Source: Hysterangium stoloniferum | Taxonomy: Eukaryota; Basidiomycota; Agaricomycetes; Hysterangiales; Hysterangiaceae | Length of the DNA stretch: 64,000 bases | Direction of reading: 5' to 3' | Assembly (NCBI GenBank): GCA_015178975.1 | Contig: WHVD01000010.1 | Span: 1 to 64,000 of the forward strand | Shown: positions 1-11,398 of the stretch, in pieces | How the letters are laid out: every line of letters begins with the position of its first letter | How positions within the stretch are numbered: position 1 is the first letter of the stretch | The notes under the pieces: model-generated | What the model was told of the DNA's origin: nothing | The model's database searches: none | The model's input: the letters and a program-made list of their open reading frames with translations, nothing else | Made by a program: the position numbers and the translations under genes

Positions 1-1310
1 GGCCAGGTTACCGACCCTCCTGTGAGAACAAATGTGTATCTTGTAGTTGATCGACAACTGTCTGTATCTCCTGCCCAGTCAGAGTCACTGTACCCGACCA
101 GTTCTATAGAGTCATTTTTTCCATATGTAAGTTTGCGATGTCATGTCGTGATGAGGTATCGTAGGGTGTGCTGAGCAGTGGCTAGGTGAGCAGATGTGGG
201 GTTCGATCCATATTGTGATAGCTTGTTCACAGCATAGCATATATCTAGTTAGTGTCCCTAGCATGGCATACATGAGGGACCCGACAAGTTGTTTGGTAAT
301 GTGACCTAGTCGTAAGATCGAATCCTGTCTCTGTATTGGATACAAGATTGGTTCCTGCAGGAAAGGGGGTGTATGCCAGCCGGCAGTTCTGCATATTGAA
401 GCGATCAGCGATACATTGTATGTAGTAGGTATGGTCTATCGTGATAGTCCTTTTCGAACGGTTGCGGGTAATGTGAAGCCCCAGGAATTGTTCGATTTCC
501 CCTAGATCAGTATATTTATACTTGGAACCAATGAAAGCTTTCACATCTTGAATGTTTTTTGAGTTGCCAAAAATCGCCATGTCATCAACATATACTAGGA
601 TAATCGTAAACTCTCCCCCTTCATTGTGACTCTTGAAAAAGAGGGAGACATCCCCTGAAAGTAGCTTACTGTATCCGAAGCTTTCTAAAGTCCCTTGCAG
701 GTCCTCAATGCCATTGGCGCCCTGCTTGCCTCAAGCCATAGATCGCTTTCAGGAGACGACACACGAGTGTTTCCTTCCCAGGTACTGTGAAGCCTTGTGG
801 TTGATCCATGTATATTTCTTCATTGAGATTCCCATTTAGATAGGCTGACTTGATGTCAATTTGGTGGATATCCCAGTCATAGACAGCTGCCAATGATAAT
901 AAAAGTCGTAATGAGTCCAGATGAGCAGCTGGAGCAAACGTTTCCTCATAGTTAATTCCTTCAGTTTGTGTGAACCCTTTCGCATCAAGCCGGGCCTTAT
1001 ATCTTGTGACTTCTCCCTGTGTATTTCATTTCATCACATACACCCATTTGTTCTTAATGGTGGTCTGGCCTTCTGGTAGACTGACCAGCTCCCAAGTCTT
1101 ATTATCTGCTAGTGATGTAATTTCTTCATTCATAGCTTGCTGCCAAAGGTATGCTTCGGGTGTCTTCATGGCATAAGTGTAGGTGCTAGGATCTCCAGTT
1201 GGTGTAATACTCGCAGCAGCTCTGAAGGCCTCTGAAGAATCATCCCAGGCATTGGCAACCCAGGGGCGTAACCCTTGTTGTATGTGTTCCTGATCAGGGT
1301 GTGCATTCAT
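1..1310 (-). pseudogene. Copia pol fragment: reverse transcriptase and start of RNase H
   Basis: Continuing downstream of the integrase, minus-strand reading gives the copia RT landmarks: WQQAMNEEITSLADNKTWEL (about 1165-1105), the palm segment DIHQIDIKSAYLNGNLNEEI (about 870-810), GLRQAGRQWH ending in a stop near 705, and the catalytic motif ILVYVDDMAIFG (about 600-565). DLGEIEQFLGLHI follows at about 520-475. After a frame break near 250, a block resembling LMYAMLGTRPDICYA and then SDSDWAGD of RNase H continue to base 1. Frames change at about 1030, 705 and 250. The product would be the polymerase that copies the element RNA. The catalytic YVDD is present, but the reading frame is broken at least three times. 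Confidence 0.9.
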
Positions 1311-1319
1311 TTGATCGTT

Positions 1320-2820
1320 TCACTGTATGCCCCAGTTCAGTCTGGTGGACCTACGAAGTGGTGGAGGTGGCTCTTCAGGCAGAGGTGTTGGAGGGGGTGC
1401 ATTTGAGCGTGGCGATGTAGGTGTATGCACACTTGTATGTGGTGGTATGTGATCTTCATCGTCACTCTCAGGTAATAAGAGGTCAAGTAGTTCAGTGTTG
1501 CTGTGTGGGGTCACAGATGATGGTTGGGTTTGGACAGGATTGATTGTGTGAGGGCAAAAAGGGAAGATACTTTCTTCAAAGGTAACATCAGTTGAAGCTA
1601 TGAATCTTCGTGCCATGGGGTTCCATAGTTGATATCCTTTTTTAGTTGGTTCATAGCCTGTGAATATAAGTTTTTCTGATGTAGCAGCAAGTTTGGTTCT
1701 TGCTGTTGTAATGTGCCTATATGCGAGGCAACCAAAGACACGGAGGTAAGATAGGTCAGGCAGATGGTTAAAGAGCCGTTCATATGGGGGAATATACTCA
1801 TTGACTCGTGAGGGTGCACAATTTCTTACATGGGTGGCCGTGGATACAGCACTCTCCCAAAAAGTGTTTGGCAACCTGGCAGATTGTAACATGGCCCAGG
1901 CAGCTTCCCCTATTGTCCTATTTGCTCTCTCAGCTATGCCATTTTGCTGTGGTGTGTGGGGTGTGGTTGAGTTCATGTTTTATTCCTTTTTCTTCCAAGA
2001 ATTTGATGAAGTCTTTCAATAAAAACTCCCCCCCTTTATCAGAACGTACGGTCTGTATGTCTGTTTGAAAGTGGGTCAATACATATATATGCAGCAAAAG
2101 ACTTAAATGTGTTAAAGGCTTGATCTTTGGTGGGCAGGAAAAATGTCCATTTAAAGCATGTGTAATCATCGACAAGCATGTAGTGATAAGAATTCCCATG
2201 TATAGATCCTGTGTTCATTGGTCCTGAAGGGTCCATGTAGACTAGTTCAAAGGGGTTTGTTCTCCTTGTATGCCTAGTTTTAAAGGTCTTTCTCGTGGAT
2301 TTTCCAAGTAAACAGCCTTCACATGTAGAGAGCCTGTGCACAGAAGTGGAATCTATGTGATCGCTGAGCTTCTGAAGAGTTGTCCAGGAGAGGTGTCCCA
2401 ACTGGGCGTGGAGAGTCTCAATTGGGATTTTCTTCTGGATCGAGTGAACTGTAGGCTGTGAGGAATAAAGTGTGATCCAGTATTGTTGTCCAATTAAAAT
2501 CCCTTTTGTGCATGGAGCAGAATTCTTGCTGAGAGTAACAGTGTTTGTGAAAAAGGTAGTAGAGATGCCTTTTTCTCCTAGTTTCCATATTGAAATGAAC
2601 CTCCCATTAATGTTGGGCAAGTGTAGGACATTTGTTAATGTAATTTGTTTTTTAATCCCTTCGATTTGTGTGGTGGCTGCAACTGTGCCAATTCCAATGT
2701 AGGAGATTCATGTGGTCCCATCTGCCAGGCGAATGTTTTCTGGTCTTGGCAGAGCTCGGTATTCTGAGAAGTCCGAGATTTCGTGAGTGATGTGATCTGA
2801 GCATCCTGAATCTAACATCT
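1320..2820 (-). pseudogene. Copia pol fragment: protease, GAG-pre-integrase, integrase
   Basis: The segment opens with the retropepsin motif MLDSGCSDHIT (about 2820-2785, catalytic D-S-G). A TGA stop near 2710 follows LADGTT. Next come the GAG-pre-integrase block with HAQLGHLS and a CEGCLLGK cluster (about 2440-2300), and the integrase core with VYMDPSGPM and MLVDDYTCF (first Asp region, 2250-2170), SDKGGEF (second Asp, about 2045-2020) and the Glu-bearing block TPHTPQQNGIAERANRTIGE (about 1970-1910). The frame changes near 2085 and again near 1975, so the integrase is split over three frames. The C-terminal part contains the usual YLRVFGCLAY sequence, followed by a proline-rich linker. A TAG immediately upstream of MLDSG also separates it from the preceding open stretch (2819-3049), in which I recognise no gag domain. 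Confidence 0.9.
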
Positions 2821-3954
2821 ATTTGGTTTCACATACCCAGGTGGTAGGGCATGGTAGACAGGTCAGACTGCAAGAGAGAGATAAAGAGATATGTATAGAG
2901 TTGGACCCAGGATCCAGCAGGTTTTCCAGGCTTAACAAAGAATTGGAATACCAATAAAAGTCCCAGTGGTCATTCAACTTTGCATCGTGTAGGATGTAAT
3001 ATGAAGAATTGTTTCCCATGATTTTTTTCACAATATGAAAGTCTGACACAGATCAAATGTTCTCAACAAATATCAAAGGAGTAATTGAATGTCTTCAACT
3101 CTGTTGAATATGAAATTGCCTCTTTTAATGAAGTATTAATTCGCCCATAGATGAATTATGAGGCTAGTTAGGACACAAGAGTCTCATGATCACTGAGGCT
3201 GCAGCCTTCCGACCACTGTCATACAGAGGGAGGGTGTACAGCCACAGTTGTTACTCTCAATAATATTTATTCAAGTATGTCATATTTTAGTATTTAACTG
3301 CCTAGTGTTTTTTGTAGTATACCTCATCTGTATTTGGGTTCGAAATGGTAAACGTAAGAAATTGAGGGGGTGGGAGTCAGATAGATAGCTGCTAGTACTC
3401 AATGAGCATGTTCGGTGATTGTCTCAACGTCCAAATCCTAAGTGACTAAGCCTCTTGAATAATTTCGTAATAATGTAGGATTCAGCCTGCCCTGGGTCGG
3501 GGCTATCAGCTAGTCCGACATGACCACCGAGATCCGTGCCCACTGCGCTTCCCCTAGATGTCAAGAATCAAACTGAGTATTTACTACTTTGCTTTGTATT
3601 CAAGTATTATAGTTGACGCCACAACGTGGCATGATTCTGACATGGTTCCGCTGATCCGGTACGTCTCCGAAATATCGGAATTTATAATAGGGTTTGAATC
3701 CCCATTGGGAAATGGAGACAAGAAAATTGACGCTATGGTCAATCGTTTCCGTCGATCATGGATATGTAATGAAATGTATTTTCAGTCAGCAGGATGTCGA
3801 TGTTGACAGTCGGCACGGCCCCCCTGTCGCACAAAGGAAGAGCCGAGTCTCGCTCAACTTCCGCAACACTCAAGGCTATGCTTAAATAGGGAATGCAATC
3901 GCCTCAACATACTCCCAGCAGAGGACTTCACCCATTCTTCGTCTCTCACATACA
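2821..3954. other. Intergenic stretch without a supported gene
   Basis: Open frames here (2819-3049 minus, 3558-3806 plus, 3694-3885 plus) are short, show no recognisable domain and overlap in conflicting frames. The left 250 bases may be the decayed 5' part of the copia element. The right part is the upstream region of the HD-domain gene. Confidence 0.5.
3881..3890 (+). promoter_or_regulatory. Possible TATA-like element of the HD-domain gene
   Basis: An AT-rich CTTAAATAGG lies about 70 bases upstream of the proposed start codon at 3955, followed by a C/T-rich stretch (3905-3950) of the sort often seen around fungal transcription starts. The assignment rests on position and composition only. 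Confidence 0.3.
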
Positions 3955-4760
3955 ATGACTCTCCCCATAGCAATCATTGCAGGGATTCCAACTCCAGACA
4001 CGCCGCTCGTTAAAGCAGCCCTTGCGCATGCTCAAGCAGAATCTCCTCCGTGGCTCTTTAACCATGTTGTTCGATCTTGGCTTTTTGCCTTGAAGCTCGT
4101 TCAAGCAGAAAATGCACTTATTGACGAGGAGACCCTGTCTGTAGCAGCATTGCTACATGTACGTCAAGTTCACATAATGATCATGCGTTATCATTAAAGG
4201 CCGATAATTTTCACATGCATTAGGATTTAGGACTCGCCGATAAATACATGACGCCTGATCGTCGATTTGAAGTTGACGGTGCAGCAGCCGCAGTTTCTTT
4301 CTTAAAAAAATATCATCAGGAAGTAGAGGGTACCCCATCGACTGATTCTTGTCAGCACAGGCTGAGAGAACTGATCGTGTGGGATTCGATCGCTTTACAT
4401 GCAACACCTAGCCTCGCATCACACTCAATACCCGAGGTCGTTTATTGTTTTAGAGGAGTCGCAGTTGATGTCTTGCGCCAAGGTCTAGAGCATGTTCCCG
4501 ACGCCTCTGCTGTAATGCAGGCTGTCACGGAAGCCTTCCACGACTTGTCTATCCGGGATAAAATTAGGGAATGCTTTTGTTCCATCGTGAGACACAAGCC
4601 AGAGACCACATATGATAACATTTTAGGTTTTGTCGGGGAAGAGTTTGTGGAGGGATACAAACGCACGGAGACTGTTGAAATTGCTGGCTTCATAAATGCA
4701 TTGCGTCCCCGTGATTCAACCGCATTCGCTCCACGAAAATCGGGTGATTCAACTAGATGA
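3955..4760 (+). CDS. HD-domain protein, cyanamide hydratase family-like
   Basis: Two exons, 3955-4158 and 4224-4760, encode 246 residues, close to fungal cyanamide hydratase (about 244). The 65-bp intron (4159-4223, GTACGT..TTAG, phase 0) splits the hallmark His-Asp pair: CAT ends exon 1 and GAT opens exon 2, restoring ALLHDLGLADKY. Other motifs are LFNHVVRSW (His37), DRRFEVDGAAAA (80-91) and WDSIALHATPSLA (121-133), the metal-site pattern of this HD subfamily. Known members hydrate cyanamide to urea, or act on related small nitriles/isonitriles. Exact substrate here is inferred, not shown. There is no signal peptide or membrane segment, so a cytosolic enzyme is likely. The start at 3955 was chosen because it gives the family length. 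This is the only gene in the window with an unbroken frame and no sign of repetition. Confidence 0.88.
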
Positions 4761-6330
4761 AATATTTATATTATGATAAAAATGGTTTACTATTTAGCTC
4801 ATTATGGCCATGGATGTTACTTTGTTAATTATACTCAAAATGTATTCCGTATTTGGGAAAACGAGTAGTTTCGCGTGTTGATTCCTCAGAGTTTATTAGT
4901 TCATTGCTCAGATAAATTTGTTTCTGATGAATACTTTCAATTTTCGGAATGAAGGTGAGGCGAGGGGAAAGGAAGAATGTGAAGAATGTTGATAATATCA
5001 ACGTGAAAACCGCTAGCATGATCCGATGGGCATAATTACAAAGATATCCAAATTTGAACTACGAAGTAGTAGGCATGTCCACCAGGCTGATGGCCTCGAG
5101 AATTTCGGACCTATCGATGGACACGACAAATATTGATTATATTTTATGTCATAGACAGTATGATAAGTCAAAGCTGAAACTTAGTCGCATAGAAACTAGA
5201 ACGTCATAGTTAGCTACATTAGGTTCGTCAACCCTGACACTCCGGTAGACAGCTGCACGGATTCAACTGGCGTGGATCATTGGGACAGTAGGGCAACCCT
5301 AGGGTAGAGTCGTCTAGACAGTATGTTGTTGAAGCCCCTAGAGTGTCTCCCCAGATTTTCTACCTGACCTACCTCATGGTTTTTTTTTTTATTCAACCGG
5401 TCAATGAACACGCCTGGCTTGGTAAATGAATCCGGCTGCCGGCTATATCAAGTTTCTATAAAATGTGAGTAATACAAGTCTTCGCATAAACCTAAGCCGA
5501 GTTTGGACCCGCAATGACGAGTGTATGCACATATACTATGGTGCCGTAAGGGGGGAACTAACTCCTTTGATTATACATCTCTCCTTTAATGATGCGATTA
5601 GCCAGAAACTTCGAGTATCTAAATTTCTCCTTTTTACTCTCCTAAAAACTCCCCTAAATAATCATAGAGTAAATAGAAAGGACACAATATTCACCACATA
5701 CCTCAGTGAAAGTTATTCACTCACTGAGGTATGTGTGCAATCACCTACTCTTATTCTATTACTTGTGAACATCTTGTAGCCGCATATATAGGTACTTAAA
5801 TATATAGTAAAAGTTATTCACTCACTGAGCCGCATATATAGACTCAATCCTTTCGTGTCCTTGTCTTCAACTTAGGGTTGCTGGTACTCGAGTACAGTTG
5901 TTCCAACAATCATTGGCATCGACAGCTGGTCCAGTCCTAATACCAAAGGGATCTATGTGAATACTCAACATGTTACATTACATCCAGATAGTTGCAACGT
6001 GCAGCACTTGGCCGACAACTAACTTCTGGGAAACATGATCAGGGACCAGAACTAAACCAGTAGTTTTTGCATCGCGCAACCTGACTTGACAAATGTCTAT
6101 AGTTTGATAGTTTGAACGCTGTGTCGATCACAATCCAAATTGTGAACTGAGGTGTAACTTTGATCGTGATTGAGCCCGACTCGTGACAAATTAAGAGTGG
6201 GGCTATGGTGAGGACCGATGAGACTACCCTTGGTATCGAAGACAGGAATGCGGAGCGAATCACTGTACAATGTTAAATATAAGTTGATACAACAGAAGAT
6301 TCAAAGCACGTACCCATTTTGAGAACTCTG
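4761..6330. other. Intergenic region with hairpins, no supported gene
   Basis: AT-rich DNA downstream of the HD-domain gene. A T-run lies near 5381-5390, and a repeated CGCATATATA segment occurs near 5782 and 5831. A perfect hairpin is listed separately. The open frame 5465-5779 runs straight through that hairpin and has no domain, so I do not call it a gene. Confidence 0.5.
5695..5735. repeat. Perfect hairpin with 15-bp stem
   Basis: CACATACCTCAGTGA (5695-5709) is the exact reverse complement of 5721-5735, with an 11-base loop. The inner part, GTTATTCACTCACTGAG, reappears as half a hairpin near 5813-5829. The CTCAG..CTGAG core resembles hairpins in the copia LTRs at 32.4 and 35.4 kb. Confidence 0.9.
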
Positions 6331-6372
6331 TATTAGGATAAACTGCAAGCCGGGGAATCACAGTTTGAGACT

Positions 6373-6468
6373 CTCTATCTAGGTACTAAGTAACTTAGAT
6401 AGAGCAGTGTAGAATATAAACCGGTGATATAGCTGGGCTTCCAGTTGAGGTTTCTACCCCTCAACTGG
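6373..6468. repeat. Two adjacent hairpins
   Basis: A 9-bp stem pairs 6373-6381 with 6396-6404 (CTCTATCTA). A perfect 10-bp stem pairs CCAGTTGAGG (6441-6450) with 6459-6468. They sit within or beside the element copy at 6393-6540. Confidence 0.85.
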
Positions 6469-6540
6469 ACTAACTATATACTGTACTAGATGGTCTGTGC
6501 ACTGATCTGTAAGACTATCTGCTCAGGAACTATCTAATAA
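6393..6540 (-). repeat. Partial copy of the short element also found at 49356-49665
   Basis: Read on the minus strand it starts TATTAGATAG and shares with 49356-49665 the blocks CCAGTGCACAGAC-like, TATATAGTTA and ATATCACCGGTTTATA in the same order. It interrupts the relict of the Cys/His-rich gene between its first exon (6619-6867) and a conserved splice-donor region near 6310-6330. Confidence 0.6.
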
Positions 6541-6618
6541 TAACTATCACATGATGTTAACCAGTTGAATATATACAGTTGCAACACGAGATATGAGGTC
6601 ATAGCTAATTGTATATAC

Positions 6619-6867
6619 TCATATTCGAACACTCTGATGATAACCAATGGGGCCAGGACGATCTAAACCAGCTAAAGGAGGATTATGAAAATCCACAAGC
6701 GGATCACTGCCGGAGGGAAGCGGCCTAGTATACGTAGGAATAGCAGCCGGAGCTAAGAGGTGATCCCCGACTGATTCGCGCGCCAGCTCACTGTCGAAGC
6801 CCACTAGATTGTTCCCGTCAGCTGGTGTGTGCAAGACGTGACTATACGACGATCGATGAGATGACAT
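6619..6867 (-). pseudogene. Diverged relict of the repeated Cys/His-rich gene, first exon
   Basis: The ATG at 6867 (minus) opens MSSHRSSYSHVLHTPADG, which aligns with MSSHPWSYYCRHSQADEG at the start of the gene copy at 41144. The tail DPLVDFHNPPLAGLDRPGPI aligns with NPLAGYHNVPFADLCSPERI of that copy. The usual splice donor lies further left, near 6310-6320 (minus-strand GGTACGTGC), but an inserted element (6393-6540) and a stop at 6619 intervene, and no later exons follow. Non-coding upstream DNA (6868-7100) also matches 41145-41400, so this is an old duplicate and not a chance ORF. It is clearly more diverged than the other copies. Confidence 0.65.
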
Positions 6868-7560
6868 TGCAGACGATGTCAACAGCATAATACGGACCCA
6901 AAATGACCACCATGGTTTCCGTCTGCGGAGGAACGCCCGAGCATGAGTAACATGCCATCCGCCATGGCAGTCCTATTAGTAGACAAATATATTAGACTAA
7001 GCTTAACTATAGCCATAAATGAGACTCATGTGTAGTTGGGATTGACAACATCCGTGTGTGGATTATCATTCCAACTTGCTTCACTACAATAAAGGAGCGT
7101 TGACAACCTTGCAAAACCCGTAGGGCAACGACTCACGACAAGTTCTTGTTGAGTAGGGTGTGCATTTTTAAAATGATGAGGAGTATCACAAATTTTCAAA
7201 TTTGTGCGGTGGGTGGTGGCAAGTAGATTACGAAGATGCGAGAGGAAATCTCTGGACAGTGGACGCAGTGAGAGTTAGAGGGGAGTTAGGGCAAATTTAA
7301 AATATTGTCGTCGATTGATATCAGCAAACCCAAGTAACAGAATCAAGATTACATTCATTTGTTGCTATTGGTGGGAATGTAAACTTATATCACATCACAA
7401 CCGTTGTATTGATTCCATCATGAAACCTCCCATAAGGGAGACAGAGAGAGGGGGGAGACAGAGACAGAATTATATAGGTATGTATGACAGTGATCACAGA
7501 GGATGTACCATCTTGCCATGGTAAGGTACTCTGTCTTAGCAGCATTTACAGTATATCCGT
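6868..7560 (-). repeat. Upstream flank of the diverged Cys/His-gene relict
   Basis: Segments at 6940-7100 (GCCATCCGCCATGGCAGTCC region) and 7360-7440 match the 41210-41400 and 41655-41740 flank of the copy at 38.8-41.1 kb, with many substitutions. No gene is seen in it. Confidence 0.6.
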
Positions 7561-8663
7561 TCTCGACACTGCGTACATGGGATGAAGATGTCCCAGGTGG
7601 TTGTGGCTGGGCTTGAACCATTATGTAAGCAATGGTTGTGACCTTGACCGCTGACTGAGGGAGGGCGGGCAATGATGAAACTTGTACTAGATTAATTGGT
7701 TCTTAGTATAGAATAGAATTTATTTTTCTGTTATAATTATAAATTTTTTGAAGCCTCCAATTTATTGAAAAACCATTTGGAAGTGTGCCACCCAGATGTG
7801 TAAATCTAGGTAAATCCACTGTAAATCCACCATAAATCCACCTGTAAATCTTGCTAAGCACTCACTTACCTCCTATCTTACCTGTTCCTACCACCATAAA
7901 TCAAGCCAAAATGAAAACATATAGCTATATAAAAAATTGAGGAACATGCCATGGTCTCCCCAGAAATGACTTGTGTAATTTATATTGGTAATTTTGAGTG
8001 TGGGCAGTCTATATGTCTCATACATGCTATAACAAAACTCATTGCCCCCTGGTTTATAAGCCTAAAAAATGGCAGCAGATATCCCCTCGTAACTCATAAA
8101 TGGTCTGCAGTAAAATAATGGAATTAATAAATCTATGGAAGAGGAGGGGGGGAGGACAAATAATCACAAGAGTCTTCCTACAACCAAGTTACAAAGTACC
8201 GTACCTCACTTGAAAAAGAAAAAATCATTTTCTTGGTGGTGCGAATCGAATAATAATAATTACATATATATATATATAAATTCCACTGTGACTTTCTTTG
8301 TTGGTGGTGCTATCTACTACAACAAGCCAAAAGTGTGTGTGTGTGCAAGTGTAGAACCTGCATGAGCGGCAGTGTAGAAGTGATGTGATGCACATGCACA
8401 CATGCATAGCATGGCACCACTGTGACAGGATCTCTGAGCTGAGTCCCCAGATGTCACTGCCATGTGATGTGGCATGGCTGTCATGCTGGCACAATGCTGC
8501 AATTTACACAGGTCAGTGGGATTTATGCCACCAAATGCATACAAAATCTTGGCAAATATAGTGACTTACTCATTGTCCTTTTGTTCCACTCCTTGTGTTC
8601 TACCCTGTGATCACAGCATATAAAGCCTAGGTGGCTTTCCTTCTCTTTCCTTACTATATGCTG
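7561..8663. other. Intergenic, with an (AT)n microsatellite at about 8264-8278
   Basis: AT-rich DNA with an (AT)n run near 8264-8278 and a (GT)n run near 8333-8345. No reading frame with a recognisable domain was found. Confidence 0.5.
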
Positions 8664-9514
8664 TGTTACAACCAGAAAACCCGCTGGACTCCAGGTGCTA
8701 ACCTATATGCACCTGCACCCTACATGCACCAGTTATTGGTTTACTGGAATACCCACGACTCCAGACATCAGACCTGTCCATGCCCGACGTTCATCACTTA
8801 ATGTATCAGTCACCAGAATACCCACCAGAACCCGCACCTGTCTATCTCCAACCCTGTCCCACATTACCAGTCACCGGACCCCACTTGGAAAACCTGACAG
8901 CTCTCTAACTGAGTCCCATTCCCATTATGGTCAAATGACCTCTCACCTTTTGGACTCCACTCCTGCCCCATTCCCATTATGGTCTAACAACCTGCCACAA
9001 TTTGGACTCCACTCCACTCCATTCTGTTCCTAACACCAAACTTGGTGTTTACTTATCTCATTTCATGATTACTAGTTTGGATTTCATTATTACTAGATTT
9101 GGTATGTTATACATTCCACAGTCTATATAGTCTGGCAAATGTTGTACATACAATCCAGTCAGAAAATCAGCTTAGATTCTCCCCAGTAATCTCAGTACAT
9201 TTTCCACTCTAATCTCCTCTTTGAAACACACTGCTATTTACCTCATTGGGGCCCACAGGCTCCGACCTATCTATCACATGACCTCTAACTCATCTCCGCC
9301 TGACCCCTCGACTTCCACAGGATTCCCACAGTCAACCCTCCAACCTCACAACCACCAACTACCCCCAGACTCCCCGGGATTCCCGTCCACACATCTGAAA
9401 TTGGACAACATGATCTCACGAAGGCACAGCCTATAAGCTGAAGCCAAGTCCTACCAACTTTCCCACAGGTTTCTCCAGAAACCCTCTGATAAACTTCATG
9501 CATGACTCATAACA
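8664..9514 (-). mobile_element. Solo LTR (851 bp) with TGCTG target duplication
   Basis: On the minus strand it begins TGTTATGAGTC and ends GGTTGTAACA, so it has the 5'-TG..CA-3' ends of an LTR with the extended inverted ends TGTTA/TAACA. The five bases on either side (8659-8663 and 9515-9519) are both TGCTG. There is no internal retrotransposon region, so it is a solo LTR left by recombination. It shares most of its length with the nested LTR at 44881-47540. Confidence 0.92.
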
Positions 9515-10001
9515 TGCTGCACTTGCCTGTATCCTGTTCTGTTCTGGACAATACACTGTGGTCCTGTTAACTTGTGTGACCACCAGTGATCTCAATTGAC
9601 AATGGGATTACACTCTGGTTAATGTGCCACCTGATATACTTCAGAATGTGGTCTTCCAGAACATCACTTGCAGAGAATAGGAAGGTGTATCTGGAATGCT
9701 CATTATTAATAAGGGCTTCCTGAACTTACACTGGGGGAACAATCCATATGGCCATGGGTATTGAGTATTGCACTTGGGAATAAAAAATAAACAGAAATCA
9801 GCCAGCTGTGGGGGTTCACATTCCATACAGAAAGTATTTTGAGGTGTCCCATAACCTTATCAGTACTTCCATCGCATGGCTAAGACTATCACATCATTGG
9901 ATATACCTAGTCATACAATGGAGTTGATGGACTGTATCACAGTTAAGAAGTCCCTTCTCGATAGAAAAACAATGCAGTTAGATTTCTGGAGGGAACACCA
10001 T
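9515..10001. other. Spacer between two solo LTRs
   Basis: The stretch has no coding or repeat feature that I can support. Confidence 0.5.
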
Positions 10002-10750
10002 TGTTAAGAACTGAAAACTGACTAATGTCGGTAGGCCAATGGGGACCGATTGGAAGGACTTGGCTTCAGCTTGTATGCTGCACCCTCACAAATAACTGTC
10101 AGGTGTCCTTCAATTTCAGACAGGCAAAGACTAGTCCTAACGAGAACCTCTCACCGAGTTACCGATCAGGACTGAAGGATAAGTCGAGTGTCGGGCCAAG
10201 GGGTTGAGGACTGAGAGTGGGCGAGCACACGCGAGGGTGGATAGTGGGATACTTAGTATAGATAGGACTTCTAGAGAAGTATGAGGGTGTTCTGAGTCAA
10301 TCTTCTGATTGCCTAGTAACTACAACTACAGCAGCTTCCTATACAAGTATTTGGCGTCTAGAAAATAGTAACTAAGGGAAGAGCGGAAAACATTATTGAC
10401 AAATAAACTTGACTAGGAACGGGAAGGTTACGATTAGTTTGGAGGCTGTGAAATAACCGAGAGTGGGATTACAAGAAAAGGAAATAGTCTGAGGGTTACA
10501 GGTATATATAGGCATATGTGAAACATAGAGTAGAACAGATCATCATAATAAAAAAGGGGACATATCAGAGTATAACCAGATAGTACGAGTATATCTTGAT
10601 GGGGGCGTAAATGGAGTTTGATTGCCATGAAAGCATACATCAGCATTGGGAGACCGACAGTTTCCAATGCAATGATGTAAGCGATGATCTTGAAACATCG
10701 ATAGGTGGCGATATCCTCAGGGACCATCGGGTTGCAACACAGTTGCAACA
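10002..10750 (+). mobile_element. Solo LTR (749 bp) with ACCAT target duplication
   Basis: It starts TGTTAAGAAC and ends AGTTGCAACA, flanked by ACCAT at 9997-10001 and 10751-10755. It is the same family as the solo LTRs at 24390 and 43351. It contains the motif GGACTTGGCTTCAGCTT found in nearly all LTRs of this window. The minus-strand ORF 10434-10889 crosses its right boundary and is not a gene. Confidence 0.93.
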
Positions 10751-10755
10751 ACCAT

Positions 10756-11398
10756 GAAGGAAAATTGTAGCCATCAGTGTTAACATCCACATTGCTGCCA
10801 AGGGTCACTTGTACACCATATGCAAGGTCAATCTGGTGCATGAGGCATCTTTGAGTGGACCCTATTTGAGATGAGGGATGCAGAACCAATCGGGATGGAA
10901 GGACTAAACAACATCAGGGATATGGGAATTTCTACACCTATTATGTAGACTCCCTAGATGCATAGTAAGCTTTTATACTGACTAGTAAATAGGGATCTCG
11001 CAAAGGTAGTGTGTCTAGCCGAGCTAGCTGGCTCTCCTAGATGGCTCTAGACAATATAGATGGCATACTTACTGATCTTCCCACTTTCCTGATGAAGGGA
11101 GGACAAGTGCAAATGCCCAGCAGCACACCACAGTTTCACGACTTGGGTTCGAACTTGGGTTTGACTTTGAGTTTGTCCCCCTCAATAGCAACAAAGTGAT
11201 ATAATTTATGGGATGAAAAGACAATATTACATGTCTGAGCAACAGTGAGCATTTACATGCCATAGACTCCTTCCACCACCTAGATTGACAAACCTTGTTG
11301 GTGATTAATTGATTCCAGTTCTTTGGTACATGATGAGGATATGGACTGTTTATGAATGGACATAGGTGGTTTCCGAGTCTTGTTAAAGTATTGACTTC
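10756..11398. other. Intergenic region without a supported gene
   Basis: The long minus-strand frame 11069-11650 crosses the palindromic element and owes part of its length to it. I see no domain in it. Confidence 0.5.

Larger units (their letters stand above)
1..2820 (-). mobile_element. Ty1/copia retrotransposon remnant, cut by the left window edge
   Basis: Read on the minus strand from 2820 to 1, this stretch shows the copia domain order: retropepsin, GAG-pre-integrase, integrase, reverse transcriptase, start of RNase H. The RNase H segment (YSDSDWAGD at about 75-100) runs off the left edge. I found neither LTR in the window: the 3' end lies outside, and gag and the 5' LTR right of 2820 could not be recognised. 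Several stops and frameshifts make it an inactive copy. Order and motifs are seen directly; the copia assignment rests on integrase lying before reverse transcriptase. Confidence 0.93.

Noticed and set aside
3558..3885. Two overlapping plus-strand frames upstream of the HD-domain gene
   Set aside because: They are short, conflict with each other and have no domain, no copy and no splice continuation into the gene.
5465..5779. 104-codon plus-strand frame
   Set aside because: It passes through a perfect hairpin and its composition looks like translated AT-rich intergenic DNA.
10434..10889. 151-codon minus-strand frame
   Set aside because: It crosses the right border of the solo LTR at 10750 and has no counterpart in the other LTR copies.
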